A DNA stretch of 64,000 nucleotides, from positions 62,001 to 126,000 of the forward strand of contig JAURYH010000028.1 of the NCBI GenBank assembly GCA_030653975.1. Direction: 5' to 3'. Below, piece by piece: positions 49,662-57,573 of this stretch; the stretch's first letter is position 1, and each line of letters begins with the position of its first letter. Origin of the DNA: Hydrogenophaga sp. Its GTDB lineage: Bacteria > Pseudomonadota > Gammaproteobacteria > Burkholderiales > Burkholderiaceae_C. The translations under genes were made by a program, and so were the position numbers. Below the pieces are notes generated by a model. That model was not told where the DNA came from. It saw only the letters and a list, made by a program, of their open reading frames with translations, and ran no database searches.

Positions 49662-50420
49662 ATGACCGAACCCCAAGAACGCACCGGCGCGCTGAAGTCC
49701 GACCCGCGCATGAAACACTATTTCGCCAGCGAGGACGAACGCCGCCGCATGACGCAGACCCTGTTCGACGAAGCCGCGCCGGGCTACGACAAGGCCGAAG
49801 CGCTGACCGGTCTGGGCAGCGGCGCCTGGTACCGGCGCGAGGTGCTGCAGCGCAACGGCCTGAAGCCCGGCATGGCCCTGCTGGACGTGGCCGCGGGCAC
49901 CGGTCTGGTCACCGTGCCCGGTGTCGAACTGGTCGGGCCGCAAGGGCGCGTGTGGGCGCTTGACCCATCGCCGGGCATGCTCGCCGAGCTGCGCAAGAAG
50001 GTGGACGTGGAGACCATCGTCGCCTACGCCGAGGCCATTCCGCTGCCCGATGCCCAGGTTGACTTTGTGTCCATGGGCTACGCGCTGCGCCACGTGGGCG
50101 ACCTGAACCTGGCGTTCGCCGAATACCTGCGCGTGCTGCGACCGGGTGGCCGCGTCTGCATCATGGAGATCAGCCGCCCCCGCAACCGGCTGCTGCGCGG
50201 CCTGCTGCACTTTCACATCGCCGTGGTCGTGCCGGTGCTCGCGCGCCTCACGCGCCGCCACGCCGATGTCCAGCGCCTGTGGGAATACTACGGCGACACC
50301 ATCGAATCGGCGCTGGAGCCCGAGCTCATCCTCGATGCGCTGCGGCGCGCCGGTTTTGCCGATGTGCACTGCTCGGTCACCCTGGGTGTTTTCCGCGAGT
50401 ACACCGGGCGCCGCCCGTGA
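49662..50420 (+). CDS. SAM-dependent methyltransferase (UbiE/COQ5-like)
   Basis: The 252-residue protein has the class I SAM-binding motif LLDVAAGTG near residue 70, WALDPSPGMLAELRKK (motif II region), and LRPGGRVCIMEISRP. Ubiquinone-type C-methyltransferases are the nearest pattern. In aryl-polyene clusters methyltransferases modify the aryl head. Here it follows copy A of the repeat and overlaps the antiporter gene by four bases, so it belongs to the plus-strand arm. The substrate is inferred. Confidence 0.85.
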   Translation: MTEPQERTGALKSDPRMKHYFASEDERRRMTQTLFDEAAPGYDKAEALTGLGSGAWYRREVLQRNGLKPGMALLDVAAGTGLVTVPGVELVGPQGRVWALDPSPGMLAELRKKVDVETIVAYAEAIPLPDAQVDFVSMGYALRHVGDLNLAFAEYLRVLRPGGRVCIMEISRPRNRLLRGLLHFHIAVVVPVLARLTRRHADVQRLWEYYGDTIESALEPELILDALRRAGFADVHCSVTLGVFREYTGRRP

Positions 50421-51625
50421 ACACCACCGAGATCTTCCTGATCGCGATGCTGATCATCTTCAGCATCCCCTGGCTGGTCTGGCGGCTCTTCAAGACCGAC
50501 TATTTCGCCCCGCTGGTGGTGGTGCAGATCGTCATGGGCATCGTGCTCGGCCCGGGCGTGCTGGGCCACTGGTTCCCGGCCTACTACGAATTCGTCTTCA
50601 CGCCCACGGTGGTGCATTCGCTCAACGGCATCGCCTGGTGGGCGGTGATGCTGTTCGTGATGATCGCGGGCGTCGAGCTTGACCTGGGCAAGGCCTGGCA
50701 ACACCGGCGTGAGAGCGGCATCACGGCCGGCCTGGCGCTGGGCGCGCCCCTGCTGCTGGGCTGTGGCGCGGCCGCCGTGCTGCTGGGTTTTGATGGCTGG
50801 ATGGGCCCCAAGGCGCAGACCTGGCAGTTCGTGGTGGGCATCGGCATGGCCTGCGCCGTCACCGCCCTGCCGATCCTGATCCTGCTGATGGAGAAACTCG
50901 ACATCCTGCGCCAGCCGCTGGGCCAGCGCATCCTGCGCTACGCCAGCCTGGACGACATCGCGATCTGGGGCGTGCTGGCGCTGATCCTGATGGACTGGAG
51001 CCGCATCGGCAAACAGCTCGCCTTCCTGATCGCCTTCGTGGTGCTGGGCCTGGCATTTCGCCGCCTCATGGCCTGGCTGGACGAGGCGGACCGCTGGTAC
51101 GTGGCGCCGATCTGGCTGGCCCTGTGCGGCCTGGGTGCCGACTGGGCGGGCCTGCATTTCATGGTGGGCGCCTTCCTCGCTGGCGCCATCATGGACGGTC
51201 ACTGGTTCAACCAGGAAAAACTCGACCTGCTGCGCCACCACGTGCTGCTGGTGATGATGCCGGTGTTTTTCCTCTCCACCGGCCTGCGCACCAACTGGGC
51301 CGTGGGCGGCACCGAGGTGTTTGCCGCCGCCGCGCTGCTGCTCGTGGCCTCGGTGGCCGGCAAGCTGATCGGCGTGCGCATCGCCGCCAGGGTGCTGCGC
51401 TGGGCGCCGGGTGATGCGTCGATCATCGGCTGGCTGCTGCAGACCAAGGCGCTGATCATGATCATCTTCGCCAACATCCTGCTCGACAAACAGGTGATCA
51501 CCAGCGAAGCCTTCACCGCCCTGCTGCTGATGGCGGTGGCCAGCACCATGCTGACGGTGCCGATGGTGGAGCCACAGATGCGCCGCTCTCGCGCGCTGGC
51601 GGGTTCAGCCGCTAGAAACAGCTGA
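50417..51625 (+). CDS. CPA2-type cation/proton antiporter
   Basis: The 402-residue protein has about 12 membrane helices of the Na+/H+ exchanger (Kef/CPA2) fold. MIAGVELDLGKAW, LDDIAIWGVLAL with the transport aspartates, and VGAFLAGAIMDG are visible. The C-terminal RCK/TrkA nucleotide-binding domain of Kef proteins is absent. It starts at GTG 50417 overlapping the methyltransferase stop. Its link to the pigment cluster is not obvious; proton-coupled export or pH control is possible. Confidence 0.83.
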   Translation: MNTTEIFLIAMLIIFSIPWLVWRLFKTDYFAPLVVVQIVMGIVLGPGVLGHWFPAYYEFVFTPTVVHSLNGIAWWAVMLFVMIAGVELDLGKAWQHRRESGITAGLALGAPLLLGCGAAAVLLGFDGWMGPKAQTWQFVVGIGMACAVTALPILILLMEKLDILRQPLGQRILRYASLDDIAIWGVLALILMDWSRIGKQLAFLIAFVVLGLAFRRLMAWLDEADRWYVAPIWLALCGLGADWAGLHFMVGAFLAGAIMDGHWFNQEKLDLLRHHVLLVMMPVFFLSTGLRTNWAVGGTEVFAAAALLLVASVAGKLIGVRIAARVLRWAPGDASIIGWLLQTKALIMIIFANILLDKQVITSEAFTALLLMAVASTMLTVPMVEPQMRRSRALAGSAARNS

Positions 51626-51636
51626 AGCCGCGCGGA

Positions 51637-52119
51637 TCAGGAGCTGGTGCAGCCGACGCGCTCGACCTTGATCGAGCCCATCACCGACACGCCTTTGGCA
51701 GCGTTTTCGCCGCTCATGACCGTGGTGCCGCTGCTGGCCGAGGCCAGGCGGGCGCCGCAGTGCAGCTTGATGTCCATGCCGCCCATGACGTTGACCGCCG
51801 CGCGCAGGCAGTACCAGCCGTTGGGGTTGAGCAGCTCGATTTCCGAGCCACCCATGACGTTCACGCCCGGGTTCACCATGATCAGGCTCGGGCCCGGCGT
51901 GACCTCGCGGTCCGCCGTGCCCTGGCCGATGCCGAACACCTTGACCGAGGTGGCCAGGGTCCTGTAGGCGGGGTTGGGGCCGAAGGGATGTTCGCCCCAG
52001 GCCTTCAGGCAGGCCTGCAGCGCGCCGCTTTCGTTGTCCTGGGCCCGTGCCAGACCGGTGGCGCCACCCAGGATCAGACCGGCGATCAGGACGCTGCGAG
52101 TGAAGGTGTGGTGTTTCAT
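51637..52119 (-). CDS. Secreted protein with repeated V-x-V-M-G-G motifs, unknown function
   Basis: The 160-residue precursor has a signal peptide ending GLARAQDNE. Its mature part repeats a short unit: NPGVNVMGGSEIELLN, RAAVNVMGGMDIKLHC, GTTVMSGEN and GVSVMGSIKVERVGC. This looks like stacked beta strands as in a small beta-helix. Four cysteines (one in LQACLKAW, then WYCLR, LHCGA, VGCTSS) may pair. I do not recognise the family. It lies 11 bases from the convergent antiporter and 40 bases downstream of the ketoreductase, so it is probably the last gene of the minus-strand arm. Confidence 0.75.
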   Translation of the reverse strand: MKHHTFTRSVLIAGLILGGATGLARAQDNESGALQACLKAWGEHPFGPNPAYRTLATSVKVFGIGQGTADREVTPGPSLIMVNPGVNVMGGSEIELLNPNGWYCLRAAVNVMGGMDIKLHCGARLASASSGTTVMSGENAAKGVSVMGSIKVERVGCTSS

Positions 52120-52159
52120 GCTGCTGGGTCTCCTTGGCACGCGGTCACGGCCGATGTGA

Positions 52160-52897
52160 TCAGATCATCGCGCCGTTGATGGAAATCACCTGTCCGGAAA
52201 TGTAGCCCGCCTGGTCGGAGGCCAGGAAGGCCACCAGATCGGCCACCTCCTGGGGCTGACCGACGCGCTGCATCGGCACCAGGCGCTTGACCATATCGGC
52301 GTCGAAGGCGCCTTCGATCATGCTGGTGGCGATGAGCCCCGGCGCGACCGCGTTGACGGTCACGCCGCGGCTGGCCAGTTCCAGCGCCAGCGACTTGCTA
52401 GCGGCGTGCAAGGCGCCCTTGGCGGCGGAGTAGTTCACCTGCCCGCGGTTACCCGCGACGGCCGCCACCGACGAGATGCTGACGATGCGGCCCCAGCGCG
52501 TGCGCATCATGGGCATGGTCAGCGGCTGGGTGACGTTGAAGAAGCCGCCCAGCGACACGTCGAGCACGCGGTCCCACTGCGCACCGCTCATGCCCGGGAA
52601 CACCGCATCGTCGTGTATGCCGGCGTTGTTCACCAGGATCTGGATCGCCCCGGCCTCGGTCAGCGCCTCCAGCGCGGCAGCCGTCGCGGCCCGGTCGGTG
52701 ATGTCGAAGGCCACGGCTTCGGCGCTGCCGCCCTCGGCCTGGATCTGCGCCACGATGGCCTGCGCTTTCTCCAGGCCCCGGTTGGCGTGCACGATGACGT
52801 GGTGGCCGTCGGCGGCCAGGCGCTGGCAGATCGCGGCGCCGATGCCGCCACTGCCGCCAGTGACCAGGGCGCGACGGGGCTTGGAGGAAGAAGTCAT
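52160..52897 (-). CDS. 3-oxoacyl-ACP reductase, FabG/ApeQ-type
   Basis: The 245-residue short-chain dehydrogenase has the NADPH motif TGGSGGIG near residue 14, NNAGI, and the catalytic YSAAK with the preceding serine in SISSVAAVAG. It would reduce the beta-keto group after each condensation, the ApeQ step. It overlaps the preceding dehydratase gene by four bases and is followed by the secreted-protein gene. Confidence 0.9.
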   Translation of the reverse strand: MTSSSKPRRALVTGGSGGIGAAICQRLAADGHHVIVHANRGLEKAQAIVAQIQAEGGSAEAVAFDITDRAATAAALEALTEAGAIQILVNNAGIHDDAVFPGMSGAQWDRVLDVSLGGFFNVTQPLTMPMMRTRWGRIVSISSVAAVAGNRGQVNYSAAKGALHAASKSLALELASRGVTVNAVAPGLIATSMIEGAFDADMVKRLVPMQRVGQPQEVADLVAFLASDQAGYISGQVISINGAMI

Positions 52898-53328
52898 AGG
52901 GTCTGTGCGTCGAGCACCACCGAAGCCCGGCCTTCGATCAGGCAGCGTTCACCGTGGTGGATGTGGAATTGGTAGAGGATGAGGCGCGAATCGCCCGACA
53001 TTCTCTCGGCGGTCACACGCAAGGGGCCGGCAAGATCGTCCAGCCGGTCCACGTGCAGGCTGAGGCCGCGCACGCTGGTGAGGTAACCCTGGGTGGGTGC
53101 GGCGTCGGACGGTGCGACCAAGGCGCCGTGCACCGCCATCGCCTGTGCGGCGTATTCCACGCCCGTGGCCGCGCCCAGCCGGTCCGCGGCACGCAGGGGG
53201 TTCATGGGGTCGGTGTGGCTCAGCGCTTCGCAGACGATGCGCTGCCCGTTCCACTCGAGCACGTTCTCCAGCAGGCACATGCGGCCCTGGTGGGGAATGT
53301 GCGCGGCGATCCAGGCGTGGTTCAACAC
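52894..53328 (-). CDS. 3-hydroxyacyl-ACP dehydratase, ApeP-like hot-dog
   Basis: The 144-residue hot-dog protein has HIPHQGRMCLLENVLEW near the N terminus, where the histidine in HQGRM matches the catalytic site of FabA/FabZ-like dehydratases, and GVEYAAQAMAVHGAL in the central helix. Its place beside the ketoreductase and the KS-CLF pair matches ApeP of aryl-polyene systems, which forms the conjugated double bonds. The start is GTG 53328 or TTG 53325, both overlapping the CLF stop. A second dehydratase lies at 61518. Confidence 0.83.
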   Translation of the reverse strand: MLNHAWIAAHIPHQGRMCLLENVLEWNGQRIVCEALSHTDPMNPLRAADRLGAATGVEYAAQAMAVHGALVAPSDAAPTQGYLTSVRGLSLHVDRLDDLAGPLRVTAERMSGDSRLILYQFHIHHGERCLIEGRASVVLDAQTL

Positions 53329-54125
53329 GGCTGAAGGTCCACCTGAAGCTGCATGGGCGCAAGGTAGTCGAGCACCACGGGGCCGGCCATGCCGCGCGCC
53401 AGGCGCTGCAGCAGGGGCAAGGAACGCAGGGCCGGGATGTGGCAGCGCAAAGCTTCGAGGGCTGGAACATCCAGCACTTCGGCGGACGCCCGGCTGGGTG
53501 TGACCGTGATCGACGCCAGCGAAGCGCTGCCGCGCTGGGCGCTGAGCAGCAAGGCGACGCCGCCGCAGTCGGGCGTGTCGCGCTTGGCGTGCAGCGGTTC
53601 GGGGTATTCGCTGTCGTAGGCCACCAGCAGCACCGGCTGGCCGTCCAGGGCCACCTGGGCCAGCGCGTCCAGCAGGCCGGCGCCAAAACTGGCGTCGAAC
53701 GCGCCGAGCACCTGGCACGGTGCCATGCTGCGCGTGGCAATGCCCCAGTAGCCGGCGGCGGCGTTGTGCACCGAGTTGTGAAAGCGCGTGGGCGAGATCT
53801 GGCGGTCCTCGCCCGCGAGCTGCTCACACAGCGCATGGCAGTTGTGGCCGTCGGCCCCCGATGCGGCAAACACCGTGGCCAGCGTGGACGCATCGGCACC
53901 CGCCTGGGTCACGGCCTCCTGCCCGACGCCCAGGCTGAGCCGGATGACGCGGCTGGCGCGGCGGCGCTCGGCCGGAGGCAGCAGCAGCGGCACCGGCAAC
54001 ACGCTGGGCGCCGGCACATAGGCCGACTCGCCGCGCAGCACCGCCGCGGCGGTGGCCCAGTCGGGCAGACCGGGTGCGATCAGGCCGATGCCGTTGATCC
54101 AGGCTTGCAAGGGCGCCGCGATCAT
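53322..54125 (-). CDS. KS chain-length-factor-like protein (second copy)
   Basis: The 267-residue protein is a reduced ketosynthase-like subunit. ISPTRFHNSVHNAAAGYWG aligns with LLSPTRFLHAIHNAPVGLWS of the 43127 protein, and the cysteine position reads LGAFDASFGAG, so it is inactive as a condensing enzyme. It is expected to pair with a ketosynthase. It overlaps the KS gene upstream and the dehydratase downstream by a few bases each, indicating coupled translation. Confidence 0.83.
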   Translation of the reverse strand: MIAAPLQAWINGIGLIAPGLPDWATAAAVLRGESAYVPAPSVLPVPLLLPPAERRRASRVIRLSLGVGQEAVTQAGADASTLATVFAASGADGHNCHALCEQLAGEDRQISPTRFHNSVHNAAAGYWGIATRSMAPCQVLGAFDASFGAGLLDALAQVALDGQPVLLVAYDSEYPEPLHAKRDTPDCGGVALLLSAQRGSASLASITVTPSRASAEVLDVPALEALRCHIPALRSLPLLQRLARGMAGPVVLDYLAPMQLQVDLQPC

Positions 54126-55312
54126 GACGTGACCCCTAAAACCAGGCTGCAGTTGCTGCCGCCAAATCCGAACGAATTGCTCAGCGCGTGGCGCAGCGGC
54201 GCGTCGGCGCCGTGGAGCTGGTAACGGATCGGTATGGCCGGGTCCAGCGCGCCGGTGCCGGGGCTGCCGGGCAGGCGGCCATCGGTCAGCGCCATCGCGC
54301 AGATGATCGCTTCGATCGCGCCCGCCGCGCCCAGTGTGTGGCCCATGTAGCCCTTGGTCGAGTTGCCCGGCACGGTGTCACCGAACAGCGCGCTCACCGC
54401 CTGGCCTTCGGCCGAGTCGTTGGCGGGCGTGGCCGTGCCGTGCAGGTTGATGTAATCGATATCGCTGGCGCCCAGACCCGCCGAGCGCAGCGCGGCTTCC
54501 ATGGCCAGGCGCGCGCCCAGGCCCTGCGGGTGCGGCGCCGACATGTGGTACGCGTCGCTGGACTCGCCCACGCCCAGCAGCAGCACCGTGCCCGGCGCCG
54601 GCTGGTCCGGGCGCTCCAGCAGCGCAAAGGCCGCGCCCTCGCCGATGGAGATGCCGTCGCGTGCGGCGTCGTAGGGCCGGCAGGGTTGTGAAGAGGTGAG
54701 CTGCAACGAGGCAAAACCGTACAGCGTGGTCAGGCAGAGCGTATCGACACCGCCCACGATGGCCGCGTCGATCTGGCCCAGCGCGAGCTGGCGCGCGGCC
54801 GCCGCAAACACCTTGGCGCTGGAGGAGCAGGCGGTGGAAATCGCCATCGCCATGCCCTCAAGACCAAAATAGTTGCGCGTGAACTCGGCGAGCGAAAAGG
54901 CGTTGTGGGTGGTGCGGTAATGGAAATCGTCGGGCAAGGCGCCGCTGACCGGATCGCGCCGGCGGTAGGCCAGCTCGGTCTGCAGGATGCCAGCGGTGCT
55001 GGTGCCCAGGAACACACCCACGCGATCGGCGCCGTAGCGCGCGACCGCCTCGCGCACACGCTGCGCAAACCCGTCGGTCTCCAGGCCCATCAGGGTCAGC
55101 CGGTTGTTGCGGCAGTCGTAACGGGCCAGCGCCTCGGGCAGGCGCTGCGCATCGACGCCCGCGACCTCGCCGACCCAGGTGTCGAGCGCCACCGATTCAA
55201 AGGCACAGGGCGCGAGCCCCGAGCGCTCGGCGCGCAAGGCCTCGCGGCTGGTCTCCAGGCCCCGGCCGAGGCAGGTGGTCAATGTGTAGGCGGAAAGCTG
55301 CAGAGGCGTCAC
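54122..55312 (-). CDS. Aryl-polyene-type beta-ketoacyl synthase (second KS)
   Basis: The 396-residue ketosynthase has the triad in STACSSSAKVF (Cys162), LHGTATPAND (His291) and KGYMGHTLGAAGA (His325). YDCRNNRLTLMG and GESSDAYHMSAPHPQG resemble the first KS strongly, so the two are paralogues. It starts at GTG 55312. In the minus-strand arm it is coupled with a CLF-like gene, a dehydratase and a ketoreductase, giving a complete extension cassette. Confidence 0.9.
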   Translation of the reverse strand: MTPLQLSAYTLTTCLGRGLETSREALRAERSGLAPCAFESVALDTWVGEVAGVDAQRLPEALARYDCRNNRLTLMGLETDGFAQRVREAVARYGADRVGVFLGTSTAGILQTELAYRRRDPVSGALPDDFHYRTTHNAFSLAEFTRNYFGLEGMAMAISTACSSSAKVFAAAARQLALGQIDAAIVGGVDTLCLTTLYGFASLQLTSSQPCRPYDAARDGISIGEGAAFALLERPDQPAPGTVLLLGVGESSDAYHMSAPHPQGLGARLAMEAALRSAGLGASDIDYINLHGTATPANDSAEGQAVSALFGDTVPGNSTKGYMGHTLGAAGAIEAIICAMALTDGRLPGSPGTGALDPAIPIRYQLHGADAPLRHALSNSFGFGGSNCSLVLGVTS

Positions 55313-55328
55313 GTCGGGTGGTGGTTCG

Positions 55329-56135
55329 TCAAAACCGCAGTGTAGAGGAAGGCATCGATCCGTCAGGCACCCGGCACACCAGCATCACGTTGGCAAAGGG
55401 CTTGCCTTCGCTCATGGGTTCGGTTTCCACTTCAAAGCCCAGCGCGGACAACAGCGCCTGCCACTCGGCCAGGCTGCGGCAGTACAGACGCGGCGGACGG
55501 CGGCTTCGCGCCAGGGTCACCGCGCGGTCCACCCAGTTCGACACCAGAAAGGGCCAGCCCGCTTCGGCGTCACCGACACGCGTGAGGAACAGGCCGCCGG
55601 GCGGCAGGGCCGCGCGAATGCGTCGCAGCAGGCGCTCTTGCGAGGCGGGGTCCACGTAGTGCAGCGCATCGAGGATGGTGACGGCGTCCACCTGGCCGAC
55701 ATTCACCTGGGTCATGTCGCCCTGCTCCACCTGCACCAGCGTGTGCTGGCCGCCGAACGCCGCCACCGCGCGCTCCACATCGCGCGACATCAGTTCCACA
55801 CCGCGCAGGCTCTGACAACGGGGCGCGGGCGCCCAGCCGGCCGGCCACTGCCCGCGTTCCGACAGGCGCTGCGCCGCCAGCAGCCAGGCGAACAGGCAAC
55901 CCTGTCCGCAACCGAGGTCGAGCAGCCGCCCGCCCCTGGACAACAGGCCGCGCCGCAACAGTTCCCGGAAGATCGGGTCGCCGCCCAGCTTGCCCCAGGC
56001 GTGGAAATGGGCGAAACGGCCTGCGGCCCGGAAGAGACGGCTCGCGTCGGCGCGCAGGATTTTCAGAAACACCCGGGGCGCTGGCCCAGCGCCGCCCTGC
56101 GAGCTCGCTTGGGAACGGCCCGGCGCTTCGCTCAT
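55329..56135 (-). CDS. SAM-dependent methyltransferase (ApeB-like)
   Basis: The 268-residue protein has the SAM motif LLDLGCGQGCLFAW, preceded by RGGR, and VDAVTILDALHYVDP, a class I methyltransferase pattern. Methyltransferases of this kind (ApeB) occur in aryl-polyene clusters and are proposed to methylate the aryl ring. It lies 16 bases upstream of the second KS and overlaps the deacetylase gene by four bases. It is different from the UbiE-like enzyme at 49662. Confidence 0.82.
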   Translation of the reverse strand: MSEAPGRSQASSQGGAGPAPRVFLKILRADASRLFRAAGRFAHFHAWGKLGGDPIFRELLRRGLLSRGGRLLDLGCGQGCLFAWLLAAQRLSERGQWPAGWAPAPRCQSLRGVELMSRDVERAVAAFGGQHTLVQVEQGDMTQVNVGQVDAVTILDALHYVDPASQERLLRRIRAALPPGGLFLTRVGDAEAGWPFLVSNWVDRAVTLARSRRPPRLYCRSLAEWQALLSALGFEVETEPMSEGKPFANVMLVCRVPDGSMPSSTLRF

Positions 56136-56935
56136 GGCCTTAGCGCCTGCTGGAGGGTCACGGCCCGCAAGGACTCCGCGTTCAGGCGGTCAAGCAGCAG
56201 CGGCAAGGTGGCCAGGATGACCGGTTGCCCCGCGGGCGTGAGCGCGGCGTGGCCGTCGTGCATGAGCAGGATGTCGCCCGGCCCCAGGCCGCGCGTCAGG
56301 CGCGCCAGCACCTGCTGCGGCCGGCCGTCGCGTGTGTCGTAGGGCCGACGCGTCCACGCCGCGAGTTGCAGATCCAGACTGGCGAGCACCGGCTCCAGGA
56401 AGGGGTTGCGCAGGCCGGCGGTGGGGCGGAAGAACCGCGGCGCCTGGCCGGTGATGTCGCTCAGGCTGGCCTGGGCCGCCACGATGTCGGCGCGCATGCG
56501 CTTGGGGCCGAAGAGTGAAAACGCGTTCGAATGCGAGTCGCCATGGTTTTCGACCCGGTGACCACGCGCCACGATCTCGCGGCACAGGGCGGGGCTCTGG
56601 CGTGCGCGCCAGCCGATGCAGAAGAAGCTGGCCCTGGCACCCGCCGCGTCCAGCAGATCCAGCACACGCGGCGTGACTTCGGGATCGGGGCCGTCGTCGA
56701 TGGTCAGTGCCAGTTCGCGCCGGGCTTGCGCCGCAGCGGGCAGTCGCGTGAGGTTGGGGCCCAGCAGGCTGGAGCGGGGCAAGAGGCCCGCCACCGTGAT
56801 GACCGCGTGGTTGAGCGCCACCGCCCCCAGGGCCCAGGGCCAGATCGCCGGTGCGGCCATGGTGCCGAGCGCAGCACCCACGTGCAGGGCGGCAGAAGCC
56901 TTGAGCGCGGGCGAGGCGGTCCAGGGGCGGCTCAT
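56132..56935 (-). CDS. Polysaccharide deacetylase (NodB-type)
   Basis: The 267-residue protein has one or two N-terminal hydrophobic segments followed by a NodB domain: LTIDDGPDPEVTPRVLDLL (metal Asp), FFCIGWRARQ, NHGDSHSN (metal histidines) and MHDGHAAL. It may remove an acetyl group from a glycan in the envelope or act on the pigment carrier. It overlaps the neighbouring methyltransferase and hydrolase genes. Its part in the pathway is inferred from position only. Confidence 0.83.
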   Translation of the reverse strand: MSRPWTASPALKASAALHVGAALGTMAAPAIWPWALGAVALNHAVITVAGLLPRSSLLGPNLTRLPAAAQARRELALTIDDGPDPEVTPRVLDLLDAAGARASFFCIGWRARQSPALCREIVARGHRVENHGDSHSNAFSLFGPKRMRADIVAAQASLSDITGQAPRFFRPTAGLRNPFLEPVLASLDLQLAAWTRRPYDTRDGRPQQVLARLTRGLGPGDILLMHDGHAALTPAGQPVILATLPLLLDRLNAESLRAVTLQQALRP

Positions 56936-57573
56936 GGCACAGCGGGAAAGTGGCCCTGGTCGAGGAAATGCTGCCACAGCGGCAACCACGCCGCCCAATC
57001 GTGGCCGCCCGGCAAGGTGACGTGGGTCGCGTCGGGCAGGTTCCGGGCCAGCAGGCGCATGCCATCGGCAAAACGGTCCTGCGCCCCATAACCCATGAAC
57101 ACCGGCACCCGGGGCAGGGGCTGCCTGAGCCACTGCCAGAGGCGCACGTCGGGGTCGGTCTGCTGGTCGGGGCGTGCCTGCCAGGCGTCGAGCCCGCCCG
57201 CGCGATCGATCGCGTTGGTGGTCAGCCGACCGCCCGCGTAGGGGGCGAGCAGGCACAGGCCATGCACCTCGCCCGTTCGCCCGGCGAGGCAGGACAGCGC
57301 CAGCTGACCGCCGCGCGAAATGCCCCCCAGCCACACCCGCTGGTACCGCGCACGCGCCGGCGCCAGCCAGTCTTCTTCCAGGCAGCGCAGCGCCAGCTGG
57401 TTGTCGGCACCCTCGGCGTGCAGGTCGGGCGCGACCAGGTCCAGCGCCAGACCCCGCTGCTGCACCTCGGCAAACAGGCCCGCCTGCACCATGTGCTGCG
57501 GCGTCATGAGGGCTCCTGGCAACATGAACAGCACACTGGCGGCTCCGCAGAGCTGGCTTTCGGTCGGATTCAT
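56932..57573 (-). CDS. Alpha/beta hydrolase
   Basis: The 213-residue protein has the nucleophile elbow GGISRGGQLAL, an acid in GYGAQDRFADG, and the histidine in LPGGHDWAAW, the full triad of a small esterase or thioesterase. No signal peptide is seen. E. coli clusters carry a dedicated thioesterase (ApeK); this hydrolase might fill that role, but that is a guess. It overlaps the MMPL and deacetylase genes. Confidence 0.75.
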   Translation of the reverse strand: MNPTESQLCGAASVLFMLPGALMTPQHMVQAGLFAEVQQRGLALDLVAPDLHAEGADNQLALRCLEEDWLAPARARYQRVWLGGISRGGQLALSCLAGRTGEVHGLCLLAPYAGGRLTTNAIDRAGGLDAWQARPDQQTDPDVRLWQWLRQPLPRVPVFMGYGAQDRFADGMRLLARNLPDATHVTLPGGHDWAAWLPLWQHFLDQGHFPAVP

